Origin: Undaria pinnatifida
Taxonomy: Eukaryota; Sar; Phaeophyceae; Laminariales; Alariaceae
Assembly (NCBI GenBank): GCA_012845835.1
Contig: JABAKD010000006.1
Span: 4,436,803 to 4,500,802, forward strand
Direction of reading: 5' to 3'
DNA length: 64,000 nucleotides
Positions 45,801 to 50,896 of this stretch are shown piece after piece. Position numbers and translations under genes: made by a program. Each line of letters begins with the position of its first letter. Positions within the stretch are counted from its first letter, which is position 1. The notes under the pieces are model-generated. The model did not search any database. It had not been told where the DNA came from and worked only from the letters and a program-made list of their open reading frames with translations.

Positions 45801-48800
45801 AAGTTCCGCTGAAATTCTTGAAACCGTTCCTGGTGTGGACGCAGTTCGGCAACGAAACAAGCGACAACTCTGGCGATTCTTCGTGAGAACCGGCGAACGA
45901 AAGCTGGGACTGATTGCGTAGTCCATGCGCTCCCGCTGCCAAACGCTCTCGCTGCAAAATGTGAATGAGAAACTCTCGCACTCTCGGCGAGCATTGATGA
46001 AGCATTCCTGGTATTATACTCAACATTTCAGGCCTTCACCGTAGCATGCCAAGAGCCCGCGGCACGATTCCGGAACTCGCAATCGTACATGAACAAAAAT
46101 ATGAAACCAAGCCGACGATCCCCGCCCCCGCCCCGACCCTTCCCTCCCCAAGTTCCAAAGCAAAACCTTACTCGTGATAACTGACTCTCTAAACCTCGAG
46201 GTTTTCTTCGTTTTGGTCATGAAGGTCAGCGAGGCCCTCCAACTCGCCACGCACCGTATGGGCCTGTACCCCGTCGTCCTCAACAATCGTCTCGTCTGGT
46301 ACGTCGTCTTTGTGGTACCCTTCAGGCGTCTCGAGTGTGCGGATGCTACGCTTGAGAACAACGTTGTTGGCTCTCCACTTGTCATCTCCTCAACGGCATG
46401 CTTGACCAAGCTGCCGCAGTTGGCCGGCTTCCATCCATCCGGCTGTCCCGCCCAACTGGAATCCCCGTACCAACCCAACTGCGGGGGAAGGGGTGGGAGT
46501 TGATCTGGACCCCGCGTGCATGCCGAGTTTTCAGCCCGTCGAGCTGTTCTGGCAGCACGGTAAGCAGTATGTAAGCTTCAAGATTGAGACGGGTCGCACG
46601 ATCAAACAAGTGTGGGAGCAGAACGGTTCTGCTCCCACACTTGCTTGATCGTGCAACCCGTCTCGAGCTTGAAGCTTACGTACTGCTTACCGTGCTGCCA
46701 GAACAGCTCGATGGGCTGAAAACTCGGCATGTACGGGGGGGTCCAGATCAACTTCCACCCCTTCCCCCGCATGTACCTCTCCACCTTTCCAAGTAGCTTG
46801 TCAGGGTAGTAAGTCTGAAAGTATGTCCGAGCGGCCAACGCTGTCTCTTGTCTACTTATTCCATTGCCACGCTTCGAGTTCGCTCAGGGAAGCTTAGAGC
46901 CAGGGTCTGGTACCTCGATATCACGAGTCGTTCCCCGGCTGGTGGCCTAGATCGATCCAGCTCCGTAGTTCTGCAAAAGTACGGTGTTGAAAGCCTTCGT
47001 GTTCGTTTCGGGCACCTCAACCTCTTCGTCTTGCCCGTGGTGGTGCGAGGCGTTGTCCAGAAATATAATCATTTTTTATGCCTTTTCCGAAACGCGCCAC
47101 AAAAGCTGGCGTTAGGCAGTTTGAGCACCATCTCTGGAACATTACACCGATTACCGCGACGCAATGGACTATGCCCTCAGTCCCCGCTATCTTTCGCCGT
47201 GTTTGACGAAGAATTGCCAGACTTGTCGCTTGTTTTGTTACCGAACCTCATCCACATCAGGAACGGTTTCAAGAACTTCAGCGGAAAATTACCGTATTTT
47301 TATGCATACCTCGCCGAGAGTGTTCGATTTTCTAATTTTGTTTTTTTTTCCGCGTGAGCGCATGAGCTACTCGATCAATCCAAGCTATCATGCGCGTTTT
47401 TTTACTTGGAATTGACGGAGCTATGGCTTGTTTGGCACTTATCAACACCAGAAATAATTGCAAAATAGCGACTGGAAGTTTCTCACATTTTTCGTATTTT
47501 CTTACTCGAAATATAGCGGTTTTCGTTTTTGCGGCGTGACCGTGAGGCCCATGCGAACAGCTCAAGCTATCGTTAGCTGTTTTTGGCTAGGAATTCTAGA
47601 GTTGTCAACCGAAAGGCATTTACCCCTGTTATCAATACGAGGTTTCCGCGATAGCTGTGAGTTCGATAAGGGTCGATACTCACCTTTGCAAGCTTCGTGA
47701 GACGCCGGCCGCTCGTTTTTCTTCATATGTATTCTCCCATGGATGTTGCCAAGGTGAATGAACATGAACAAATTATTGTCAATAATAGCAAATATGTATA
47801 CGTCAGACTCGGCAGGGGCGGGCCGGGAGTTGCAGGAGGCATACGTAGGAAAGACGGGGGCCGTCTTGCGTAGACCACATCCGAATGAGTATAGGGGGCT
47901 TGCCTCGTATACCGCTATAAGAACCAAATATGCCTTTGAAGGTGAAGAACTTTAGTCTTGCCCCCCCCATCTCTCCCCCGCTACGTTTTACTATGGACTT
48001 GACTTCGCTTAACTTTGCGTGTTGTGAGTCGTTTTCGTATCTGTGGTTGTTTTGTGCAGTCGTCGTCGGGGACGGCTCTACCATTCTATCCAGTGTGGGT
48101 GATCGTGCCTGCGTTCGTCTCTCCCCCCCCCCCGCTACCTCACTGCCCATTAGTTAGTAGCGAGAAAACGATCGCCATCCTAGGAGATAGTTGGTGGGCA
48201 CAGACTGCCAAAGAGGAAGGAGGAGATGAGATAAGATGAGCGTTTTTTTGTTCGTTCTAAATGGAAGAAATGCACCGAGCTTCCAAACGTCGCAGGTGCC
48301 TCTAATAGGAGTAGGACCGGTGCTCCGTCTCGAAAGGGATGAGTGGTCAATGGTCAAATGACTAGGGCAAGCGACACATGAGTATGCCCCCCCCCCCCCC
48401 CCTCCCTCGTCGCTGCTCCGCTACGTTTAACTCTGGATTTGATTTGGCTTCGCGTGTTGTGATCCATTTTCGTATGTGGGGTTGTTTTTATGAGGTCGTC
48501 GGGGGCGGCTCTTGCCATTCTATCCCGTGGTGGTGATCGTTGCTATGTTCGTCTTCCCCCCCGCCCCCCCCCCCCGCCCCCGCCCCCGGCCCGGCCCAAC
48601 CCGCCCCCTCCTTCTCCCCTTTCCCTACCCCGTTCCCTCCCTCTAGGTCCTGTATCCTTGCCTTCAATTCTTGGCTTTGCTTGCTTGTAATTTGGCGTCA
48701 GTTTTGTTTTTTGTCACGTTTTTGTGTAAATGCAACTCTGGGCTTCACTTGCCTTCGCTCGTTGTGGCCCGCTTTTGTTCCGTGTTTCATTTGTGTTATA

Positions 48801-50896
48801 TGGCAGTCGTCGACGGCGGCTCTGCCATTTTACCCAGTGGTGGTAATCGTGGCTATGTTCGTGTTCATCGCCTTCCCGTTGACCGTCGTGGGGGCGATCG
48901 TCGGCCGCAACATGTCGTCAGATTTTAAGGCCCCCTGCAGGACCACCCGCGTCCCTCGCCAGGTAACGTTTCCACACGTTGGACAGATCCCACAGATCCC
49001 CGCTTGATGGTCTAGATGTTTCAGGGAAGATCTGTATGGTATAGCTCTTCAGCCCTCGCCAGGTAATGTTCGACCTCACAGCTGATTTGTATTTTGTTTT
49101 TTTATAATCGTGGGACAGATATCGCAGATCCCCGCTTGATGATGTAGATATTCAGGCAAGATCTGTACGGTATAGCTATTTTACCTTGCCAGGTAATGTT
49201 CGACCTCACAGCTGGAATGCATTTTTTTTTTCTGGAATGTGACTCCTATGGATGTTGCCAGGGTGAAAGTCACCAACAAAGTGTTATCCTTTGTTCACGA
49301 CGTAAGTTTTTCTCCCCTTTTTTTTTTCGCTACAGGTTCCAAAGGACACCCCCTGGTACCGCCGCCACGCGTCCCAGATGGTGATGTCGGGCTTCCTGCC
49401 GTTCAGTGCGATCTACATCGAGCTGCACTACATCTTCGCTAGCGTGTGGGGCCACCAGATTTATACATTGTTCGGCATCCTCATTCTCGCGTTCCTCCTC
49501 TTGCTCGTCGTCTGCAGCTTCATCACGGTGAGGGCTTAAAACAGGATAAGCAGCAGCGGTCGTGGTACGGTAGAGTTCCCTGTATAGTGCCGATTGAGTG
49601 TTGTTGGTTTCCCGCTACAGTGCCTGTTGAATAGTCTGGCACAGATGGGAACAACCGTTAGTGGCAGTATGCTGGGTGGCCCCGGTTGCCTATAGAGTGC
49701 CGGTGTATCCAGCTGGTAACGTATGGGCACTATCGAAGGACCACTAGTAGTAGTAGCAGTAGCTGTAGCAGTAGCAGTAGCAGTAGCTGTAGCTGTAGCT
49801 GTAGCTGTAGCTGTAGCAGTGGCAGTGGCAGTGGCAGTGGGAGTAACAGCAGCAGTATCTGTAGTCGTAGTCGTAATCGTAGTCGTAGTCGTAGTCGCAG
49901 TCGCAGTCGTAGTCTAGTAGTTGGTAGCAGCAGAAGCAGCAGGAGGAGGGGCAGCAGAAGCAGCAGGAGGAGGGGCAGCAGCAGCAGCAGCAGGAGGGGT
50001 AGCATCAGTCTCTTGTGCGTATGGACCTTGGAGCAGCTTCAATATACGTTTTACTCCTTACCCAGCCGAAAACGTACCAGGTGAAACTTAAAGGAAAAGA
50101 GTAGAATGGATATATGCCTGCTCGCAGTTCAAGCTTGTTACCCTACCCCACCTATTTCGTTACCCTACCCCACCTATTTCGTACCGCCGCCGCCGTCGCC
50201 GCGCCCCGTCGCTAACACCGTGCGTGCGTCCACATTGCGCGACTTAAACTTAAGGTGGCCTTGATATACTTCCAGTTGGGCCGGGAGGATCACAGGTGGT
50301 GGTGGCGGAGCTTCTTCTCCGGGGGATCGACGGGCCTCTTCGTGTACGCCTACTCGTTCTTCTACTTCTTCAACACCTCAGACATGAACGGCCTTCTTCA
50401 GGTGTGTGGTGTACGGATTGGGTTGGTTTGGGTTGGGTTGGGCTGGGCTGGGCTGGGCTGGGCTGGGCTGGGCTGGGCTGGGTCGGGTCGGGTCGCGTCG
50501 GGTCGGGTTGGGGTATTTTTTGTTGTACGAAAGAAGTATACCGACAGCCACCGACATAAAATGAACTATAAAGCATTGTAATGAACAATTGTTCCTTGTA
50601 CACGGCATCCCTTTTGCTTGTTGCCTTTTTACTTCCTCGTACGTCGCATCCTTATCATGCTGTCCTTTTCTCTCCTCGTACAACGCAACCTTTGCTTGTT
50701 GCCTTTTCCTTTCCTCTTACGTCTTTGTTTTTTTGCCCCCTTTGTTTTTTTTCCTTTTTTTTTTCACAAGTCCTCGTTCTATTTCGGGTACATGGCGGTC
50801 ATCAGCTACGCGTTTTTCATCATGCTCGGTTTCGTGGGGTTCATGTCCTCGCTAACCTTCGTCAAGCACATCTACAGCGTTGTCAAGTGCGACTAA
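20889..50896 (+). CDS. TM9SF: TM9SF1-type nonaspanin, 15 coding exons (whole gene span)
   Basis: Multispanning membrane protein of the TM9SF/nonaspanin family. Known members act in Golgi and endosomes in sorting other membrane proteins, adhesion and phagocytosis. Joining 15 exons gives 1,830 nt, 609 codons plus stop, close to the usual family length of about 600. Domain order: signal peptide (residues 1-43), luminal domain (44-245) with [17 protein letters not shown] and [11 protein letters not shown], then nine membrane segments near 248-268, 310-335, 342-363, 377-397, 412-437, 468-493, 497-525, 543-559 and 572-596. [27 protein letters not shown] and [11 protein letters not shown] are family signatures and fit TM9SF1 better than TM9SF2-4. 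The C-terminal KCD matches the family's K-x-D/E Golgi retention tail. All 14 introns are GT-AG and phase-consistent, from about 370 to 6,560 nt. One oddity: DDLP is followed by AKG where the family normally has a Trp-Gly pair. Confidence 0.95.
21069..23136 (+). other. TM9SF intron 1 contents
   Basis: Holds two TATCGTAGCACG-family copies in direct tandem (21300-21445 and 21478-21640, both ending GGTATACCCTT(A/G)TCGTAG), a GGGTC foldback element (21755-22025), a reversed GATCTAGATC arm (22160-22405) and a 60-67-bp tandem repeat, GGCGTTCTTACGTTTCGCGC, at 22863, 22931 and 22991. Confidence 0.6.
21755..22025 (+). mobile_element. GGGTC/GACCC foldback element in TM9SF intron 1
   Basis: Opens CGGGTTATTTCCCGGTCTGC, carries CTAAAATCTCACGCATCGGG, and ends CCCAACCCGACCCGACCCGA. 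Same orientation as most family copies in the window. Confidence 0.65.
23137..23256 (+). CDS. TM9SF: TM9SF exon 2
   Basis: Encodes residues 61-100. It follows a TTTAAG acceptor and ends at the donor GTGGGT, phase 0 at both ends. It starts [20 protein letters not shown], which completes the NNV-x-PYxNPxETYxYYxLPFC signature begun in exon 1. It ends [10 protein letters not shown], matching the family's LGE-x-L-x-GDR block. Confidence 0.95.
23257..24054 (+). repeat. TM9SF intron 2: G/T-rich simple repeats on the sense strand
   Basis: Starts 20 bases after the donor with TTTTGTTTTG and TGTTTTGTGTT runs, then GGCTTGGGCTTGGGCC (23690-23800) and GGTGGTGGTGGCG (23920-24040). Open frames on either strand here are low-complexity artefacts. 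Confidence 0.8.
24055..24135 (+). CDS. TM9SF: TM9SF exon 3
   Basis: Encodes residues 101-127 ([12 protein letters not shown] and on to [10 protein letters not shown]). Acceptor CGCAG, donor GTAAGT, phase 0 at both ends. It corresponds to the luminal Y-x-(6)-F-(n)-C-x-x-x-L stretch that follows GDR in nonaspanins. G/T-rich simple repeats lie in the introns on both sides. Confidence 0.93.
24136..26242 (+). other. TM9SF intron 3 contents
   Basis: GTTGGT/GGTGGT repeats from 24160 to 25020. Then a TATCGTAGCACG-family element (25026-25330) and a short element ending CAGTGGGTCCCCCGATTTAA in reverse (25368-25545). Then CTTGCTTGCTCG repeats (25900-26130) that serve as a pyrimidine-rich run-up to exon 4. 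Confidence 0.65.
26243..26316 (+). CDS. TM9SF: TM9SF exon 4
   Basis: Encodes residues 128-152, [17 protein letters not shown] then IDDLPAKG. Acceptor CGAACAG, donor GTAAGC, ending after two bases of a Gly codon. The AI-x-x-x-YYFE-x-x-x-DDLP core is the strongest luminal signature of the family. An internal TTTCAG at 26252-26257 could also be taken as an acceptor, but it would break the frame. The canonical Trp after DDLP is absent. Confidence 0.93.
26317..26720 (+). repeat. Degenerate tandem copies of the exon 4/intron 4 boundary
   Basis: The intron 4 start (AAGCCGCGAGAAAATGG, then GTGTGACGGTTGCAATGCTT, then GGTTGGGGTGTCCGGAC) recurs near 26490-26580 and 26618-26705. The middle copy has CGCCGGCAAGGAGGGG against the exon's TACCGGCCAAGGGG. 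The period is about 150 bp, with G tracts between copies. Similarity is moderate and judged by eye. Confidence 0.5.
27457..27567 (+). CDS. TM9SF: TM9SF exon 5
   Basis: Encodes residues 152-189, from [16 protein letters not shown] to [12 protein letters not shown]. The first G completes the Gly codon of exon 4, and the last two bases (GG) carry to exon 6. The acceptor is TTTCAAAG and the donor GTGAGC. The end aligns with the family's Y-x-x-TH-x-x-F-x-I-x-YN block. The start is poorly conserved, so the 5' boundary rests on phase and the acceptor. Confidence 0.85.
28642..28861 (+). repeat. 220-bp direct repeat, copy 1
   Basis: Identical by eye to 33275-33494, from TGTAATAAGAATTGGACTCG to CACTGCTTTTGTCCGC. 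Identity implies recent duplication. The outside flanks are unrelated. Confidence 0.85.
29748..29925 (+). repeat. 63-bp tandem repeat, three copies, open in several frames
   Basis: Unit CCCCGAACGGCAGCCTCAAC plus GAAATCGGAGGGCGTTGATG. The period of 21 codons leaves frames open on both strands (221 codons at 29626-30291 on the + strand). A donor-like CAG|GTAACT follows at 29988. It may be a relic of a coding repeat. Confidence 0.6.
33275..33494 (+). repeat. 220-bp direct repeat, copy 2
   Basis: Same sequence as 28642-28861, in the same orientation 4.63 kb away. If these were LTRs, a primer site and polypurine tract should flank the interior, and I see neither. Confidence 0.85.
34127..34151 (+). 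CDS. TM9SF: TM9SF exon 6: 25-nt microexon
   Basis: Only 25 nt. The first G closes the Gly codon left by exon 5, then YNGDRIVS follows, ending in phase 0 at the donor GTGAGG. The acceptor is CCTCGCAG. It supplies the YN-x-D-x-I/V core that must lie between exons 5 and 7, and it is flanked by introns of about 6.6 and 2.2 kb. Automated gene finders would easily miss it. Confidence 0.88.
34314..34645 (+). mobile_element. GAGTCGGCAC-family MITE in TM9SF intron 6
   Basis: GAGTCGGCACGAATTAAGTC at the left, GCGGGATGCATTTTTTTGTT inside, and CAGACTCGCAGCTTTGCC at the right. Confidence 0.75.
34643..34905 (+). repeat. About 90-bp tandem repeat, three copies
   Basis: TACGGTATCCGCCCTATTAG, then AATACGTTGTTGGCCCTATT, then AATGCGCTATCCGCCCTGAT start successive copies, each with a GGCGGT...GGGGTCTC block. 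Confidence 0.7.
35278..35545 (-). mobile_element. TATCGTAGCACGCG-family MITE, reversed copy
   Basis: GACGCGTGCTATGATAGAGG at the left and CACCTCTTTTGTAGCACGTG at the right. The interior reads in reverse (CAGCTTTTGGGTTTGAGG). In TM9SF intron 6. Confidence 0.6.
36057..36086 (+). pseudogene. Degenerate copy of the exon 7 acceptor and first codons
   Basis: A long T tract and CCGACAG are followed by ATGGACGTCACAAATGC. The real exon 7, 290 bp downstream, has CGGCAG followed by GTTGACATCACAAATAC. Translated, MDVTNA against VDITNT. The AG is intact, so it could act as a decoy 3' splice site, but similarity fades within about 30 bases. Confidence 0.5.
36347..36481 (+). CDS. TM9SF: TM9SF exon 7
   Basis: Encodes residues 198-242: [20 protein letters not shown] and then a stretch ending LLPGTFE. 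Acceptor TTTCGGCAG, donor GTGGGT, phase 0 at both ends. F/Y-SV-x-W is the conserved end of the luminal domain. A degenerate copy of the acceptor and first codons lies about 290 bp upstream at 36057. Confidence 0.94.
36520..36765 (-). mobile_element. Dispersed 550-bp element, truncated reversed copy
   Basis: Reverse complement of the first third of the element (AAGGTGCCGAAGTCC, then GTCCCGACGTTGTAGGGATG). Inserted in TM9SF intron 7, 40 bp after exon 7. Only the 5' part is present. Confidence 0.7.
36888..37140 (+). mobile_element. TATCGTAGCACGCG-family MITE, complete copy in intron 7
   Basis: Collinear with the copy at 13032: GATGGAGGTGCACCACTTTT to ACACCTCTATCGTAGCACTT. About 80-85 percent identity by eye. 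Confidence 0.8.
40325..40867 (+). CDS. Coiled-coil ORF nested in TM9SF intron 7
   Basis: Open frame of 180 codons, same strand as the host gene. Residues 10-140 are rich in Ala, Glu, Arg, Gln and Leu (for example [20 protein letters not shown]) and should form a coiled coil. The tail after ELGKTLE looks different, so it may run past a splice donor. GC-rich third positions resemble the real exons. A better-placed ATG at about 40306 ([17 protein letters not shown]) is in another frame, and a T tract at about 40351-40360 separates the two frames, so a slip there could have broken a longer gene. I do not recognise the family. It could be a nested gene, a captured fragment or a pseudogene. Confidence 0.5.
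   Translation: MKARDRKERFFFAKVKEAYRARTGTTTADAGVAARRALAIQRGGVEAAEGIRDRVVKQRDESRVEAAEAKSLLQDVSQQLSEEKGKLNLEQDLRHESDAALAQTRVELHAQQQLSRELEVKRAASEARGIELGKTLEVRKKGNTTALLLHNITILEEFRCIGLLSAILPEGPPEDVFRLR
41211..41330 (+). CDS. TM9SF: TM9SF exon 8: first membrane segment
   Basis: Encodes residues 243-282. It starts [19 protein letters not shown], the family's IHW-x-SI-x-NS motif running into the first transmembrane helix, and continues [15 protein letters not shown] on the cytosolic side. Acceptor ACTACAG, donor GTGCGC, phase 0 at both ends. Confidence 0.95.
41375..41745 (+). mobile_element. GGGTC foldback element with expanded pentamer, intron 8
   Basis: Starts TTATGGGTCACGACCGGGCC and ends CTCGACCCG...GACCCGTGAAGA. 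The middle (41525-41610) is a near-pure GGGTC array of about 16 units. It lies 45 bp after exon 8. Confidence 0.75.
42000..42380 (+). pseudogene. Inverted duplication with coding-like sequence in intron 8
   Basis: About 42008-42120 and 42130-42250 are inverted copies of each other, centred near 42125 (GGCTACGG...CGGCCGTAG). Both arms translate similarly away from the centre (VPGLVAAT, then ME(D/N)GLAV). The + strand frame 42077-42379 stays open and ends [16 protein letters not shown]. The minus strand is open for 214 codons. I do not recognise the protein. It looks like a folded-back gene fragment, perhaps from a transposon. Confidence 0.5.
42471..42535 (+). CDS. TM9SF: TM9SF exon 9
   Basis: Encodes residues 283-304: an acidic linker (DDIGEEE) and [15 protein letters not shown], the near-invariant GWK-x-x-HGDVFR motif. 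Acceptor GTTTCAG. The donor GTGAGT comes after CCGAG, phase 2. The last 20-25 bases of this exon and its donor recur many times in the following intron (42621-43640). Confidence 0.95.
42621..43640 (+). repeat. Array of about seven decaying copies of the exon 9 3' end with splice donor
   Basis: Within intron 9 the sequence CGC-TTY-CCGAG|GTGA recurs with donor-like GT at about 42650, 42949, 43065, 43218 and 43593, plus two copies that have lost the GT (near 43343 and 43542). The true donor is at 42536. Each copy carries the exon tail, the donor, a CTCCCGACTCGTAAGTCG-like block and a GTGTTGGGATT block, so the unit is about 110-150 bp. A GTT/GTTGGT microsatellite (42690-42900) has expanded inside copy 1. 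Copies differ from the exon mainly at third codon positions (GAC/GAT, TTC/TTT). Confidence 0.85.
44101..44280 (+). CDS. TM9SF: TM9SF exon 10: membrane segments 2 and 3
   Basis: Encodes residues 304-364: [16 protein letters not shown], a long hydrophobic helix, the RPTKRGS loop, then a second helix ending GLMSA. The first G completes Arg from exon 9, and the last two bases (AG) start another Arg. The acceptor follows a T tract (TTTTTTGCAG). The donor GTGTGTTG runs straight into a TGTTGG microsatellite. Confidence 0.95.
44281..44520 (+). repeat. TGTTGG microsatellite starting at the exon 10 donor
   Basis: The donor GTGTGTTGTTGG is itself the first unit. TGTTGG/TGTTGA units fill most of the 396-nt intron 10. 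Confidence 0.9.
44677..44794 (+). CDS. TM9SF: TM9SF exon 11: membrane segment 4
   Basis: Encodes residues 364-403, starting [16 protein letters not shown] and continuing through the fourth helix to [10 protein letters not shown]. The pattern Y-R-Q-x-GG-x-RW-x-W-N is specific to the TM9SF1 branch as I know it. Acceptor GCGCACAG, donor GTATAA, ending in phase 0. Confidence 0.95.
45065..45405 (+). mobile_element. GAGTCGGCAC-family MITE in TM9SF intron 11
   Basis: AGCTTTGAGTCGGCACCACT at the left and TTTCCGACTCACAGCTCCAG at the right form a 13-bp inverted end. The interior has GCGGGATGCATTTTTTTGG and a CGGCAAGTCGGCTGGCC foldback. Confidence 0.8.
46170..46478 (-). pseudogene. Probable C-terminal part of the same transposase
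   Basis: Minus-strand frames read [16 protein letters not shown] and, one base shifted, [20 protein letters not shown] to a stop after NEENLEV. It continues in the direction of the transposase fragment at 46623-46838 but is separated from it by the inverted duplicate. It has one apparent frameshift. Confidence 0.5.
46479..46622 (+). repeat. Inverted duplicate of the transposase fragment
   Basis: About 143 bp on the + strand repeat the adjoining minus-strand transposase segment ([17 protein letters not shown] here). The two meet at GGAGCAGAACGGTTCTGCTCC, forming a near-perfect hairpin of about 290 bp. The copies differ at a few bases, so the inversion is not brand new. Confidence 0.8.
46623..46838 (-). 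pseudogene. DDE transposase fragment (Tc1/mariner-IS630 type)
   Basis: The minus strand encodes [20 protein letters not shown], then [20 protein letters not shown] and a Lys/Gln-rich helix. PPY-x-P-x-x-x-PIE-x-x-W is the hallmark of the last catalytic region of DDE_3 transposases, where the Glu of PIE is the third metal ligand. There is no start codon or N-terminal helix-turn-helix. It is cut off at 46622, where an inverted copy of itself begins. Confidence 0.75.
47985..48125 (+). pseudogene. Pseudo-exon A: copy of the intron 11 end and exon 12 start
   Basis: The 63 bases from 48060 match the start of exon 12. An intact TTTGTGCAG acceptor precedes them, and the frame is open, reading [19 protein letters not shown] against [18 protein letters not shown]. 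About 75 bp of upstream intron (CTACGTTTTACTATGG onward) is duplicated as well. Differences include synonymous changes at Leu, Phe, Tyr and Val codons. The match ends in a C tract, and no exon 12 donor follows. Confidence 0.85.
48421..48560 (+). pseudogene. Pseudo-exon B: second copy of the exon 12 start
   Basis: The same unit as pseudo-exon A, starting CTACGTTTAACTCTGG with the exon-like part from 48496. The acceptor is damaged (ATGAG in place of GCAG), and one extra T after GCTCT shifts the frame. It also ends in a C tract. It shares CATTCTATCC with copy A against CATTTTACCC in the real exon, so A and B are closer to each other. Confidence 0.8.
48807..48962 (+). CDS. TM9SF: TM9SF exon 12: membrane segment 5
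   Basis: Encodes residues 404-455: [15 protein letters not shown], then [13 protein letters not shown], then the cytosolic-loop motif [13 protein letters not shown] and FPL-x-x-x-G-x-x-x-G-x-N are family hallmarks. Acceptor TATGGCAG, donor GTAACG, phase 0 at both ends. Both edges of this exon are duplicated: acceptor-side copies at 48060 and 48496, donor-side copies at 49053 and 49183. Confidence 0.95.
48963..49200 (+). repeat. Tandem copies of the exon 12 donor in intron 12
   Basis: CCTCGCCAG|GTAACGTT at the real exon end (GT at 48963) is repeated as CCTCGCCAG|GTAATGTT (GT at 49063) and CCTTGCCAG|GTAATGTT (GT at 49193). The units are about 100 and 130 bp and carry GATCCCCGCTTGATG...AGATCTGTA, which resembles an arm of the GATCTAGATC foldback family. 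All three donors look usable. Confidence 0.85.
49336..49527 (+). CDS. TM9SF: TM9SF exon 13: membrane segments 6 and 7
   Basis: Encodes residues 456-519: [15 protein letters not shown], then [16 protein letters not shown], then a long hydrophobic run. P-x-P/T-WY and G-x-LPF-x-A-x-x-IE are family signatures. Acceptor GCTACAG, donor GTGAGG, phase 0 at both ends. Confidence 0.95.
49575..50254 (+). repeat. TM9SF intron 13: Tc1-like fragment and GTAGCA repeats
   Basis: 49575-49745 matches the left part of the element at 19240 (GATGGGAACAACCGTTAGTG, GGCAGTATGC). 49745-50000 is a GTAGCAGTAGCTGTAGC and GCAGCAGGAGGAGG repeat. 50140-50185 has TTACCCTACCCCACCTATTTCG in two copies. Confidence 0.7.
50255..50401 (+). 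CDS. TM9SF: TM9SF exon 14: membrane segment 8
   Basis: Encodes residues 520-568: [20 protein letters not shown], then [17 protein letters not shown] and DMNGLLQ. Y-x-x-L-x-x-ED-x-RWWWRS is the best-conserved motif of the family. The acceptor ACTTAAG lacks a strong pyrimidine tract, but frame and homology fix it. The donor GTGTGT leads into a GGGCT/GGGTT repeat. Phase 0 at both ends. Confidence 0.95.
50410..50515 (+). repeat. GGGTT/GGGCT pentamer repeat at the exon 14 donor
   Basis: TTGGGTTGGTTTGGGTTGGG passes into GGGCT units, then GGGTCGGGTC. It starts within 15 bases of the donor GTGTGT. Confidence 0.85.
50615..50735 (+). repeat. Three 40-bp pyrimidine-rich repeats before exon 15
   Basis: The unit TTGCTTGTTGCCTTTT...TCCTCGTAC is repeated three times just before the true acceptor. 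Each ends in TCCTCGT or TCCTCTT, and the exon itself begins TCCTCGTTC. These may be older copies of the acceptor region. The similarity to exon 15 is short. Confidence 0.4.
50771..50896 (+). CDS. TM9SF: TM9SF exon 15: last membrane segment, K-x-D tail and stop
   Basis: Encodes residues 569-609 and the TAA stop: [16 protein letters not shown], then [18 protein letters not shown]. The FFGY/YFGY start, the final helix and the terminal IY-x-x-x-K-x-D are typical. In plant and animal members this tail binds COPI and keeps the protein in the Golgi. Acceptor TTTCACAAG. The last 17 coding bases recur 46 bp downstream, after the stop. Confidence 0.95.
   Translation, partial: SSFYFGYMAVISYAFFIMLGFVGFMSSLTFVKHIYSVVKCD

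Larger units (their letters stand above)
45463..47645. mobile_element. Tc1/mariner-like DNA transposon remnant with about 560-bp inverted ends
   Basis: Lies in TM9SF intron 11. The left arm (about 45463-46020) and right arm (about 47080-47645) are imperfect inverted copies. Both ends start CAGGGGTAAATGCCTTT, and both arms share blocks such as GAAATTCTTGAAACCGTTCCTG. A CAGGG terminus and a DDE transposase remnant inside fit the Tc1/mariner/IS630 superfamily. The target duplication is unclear. The element is broken and presumably inactive. Confidence 0.7.
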
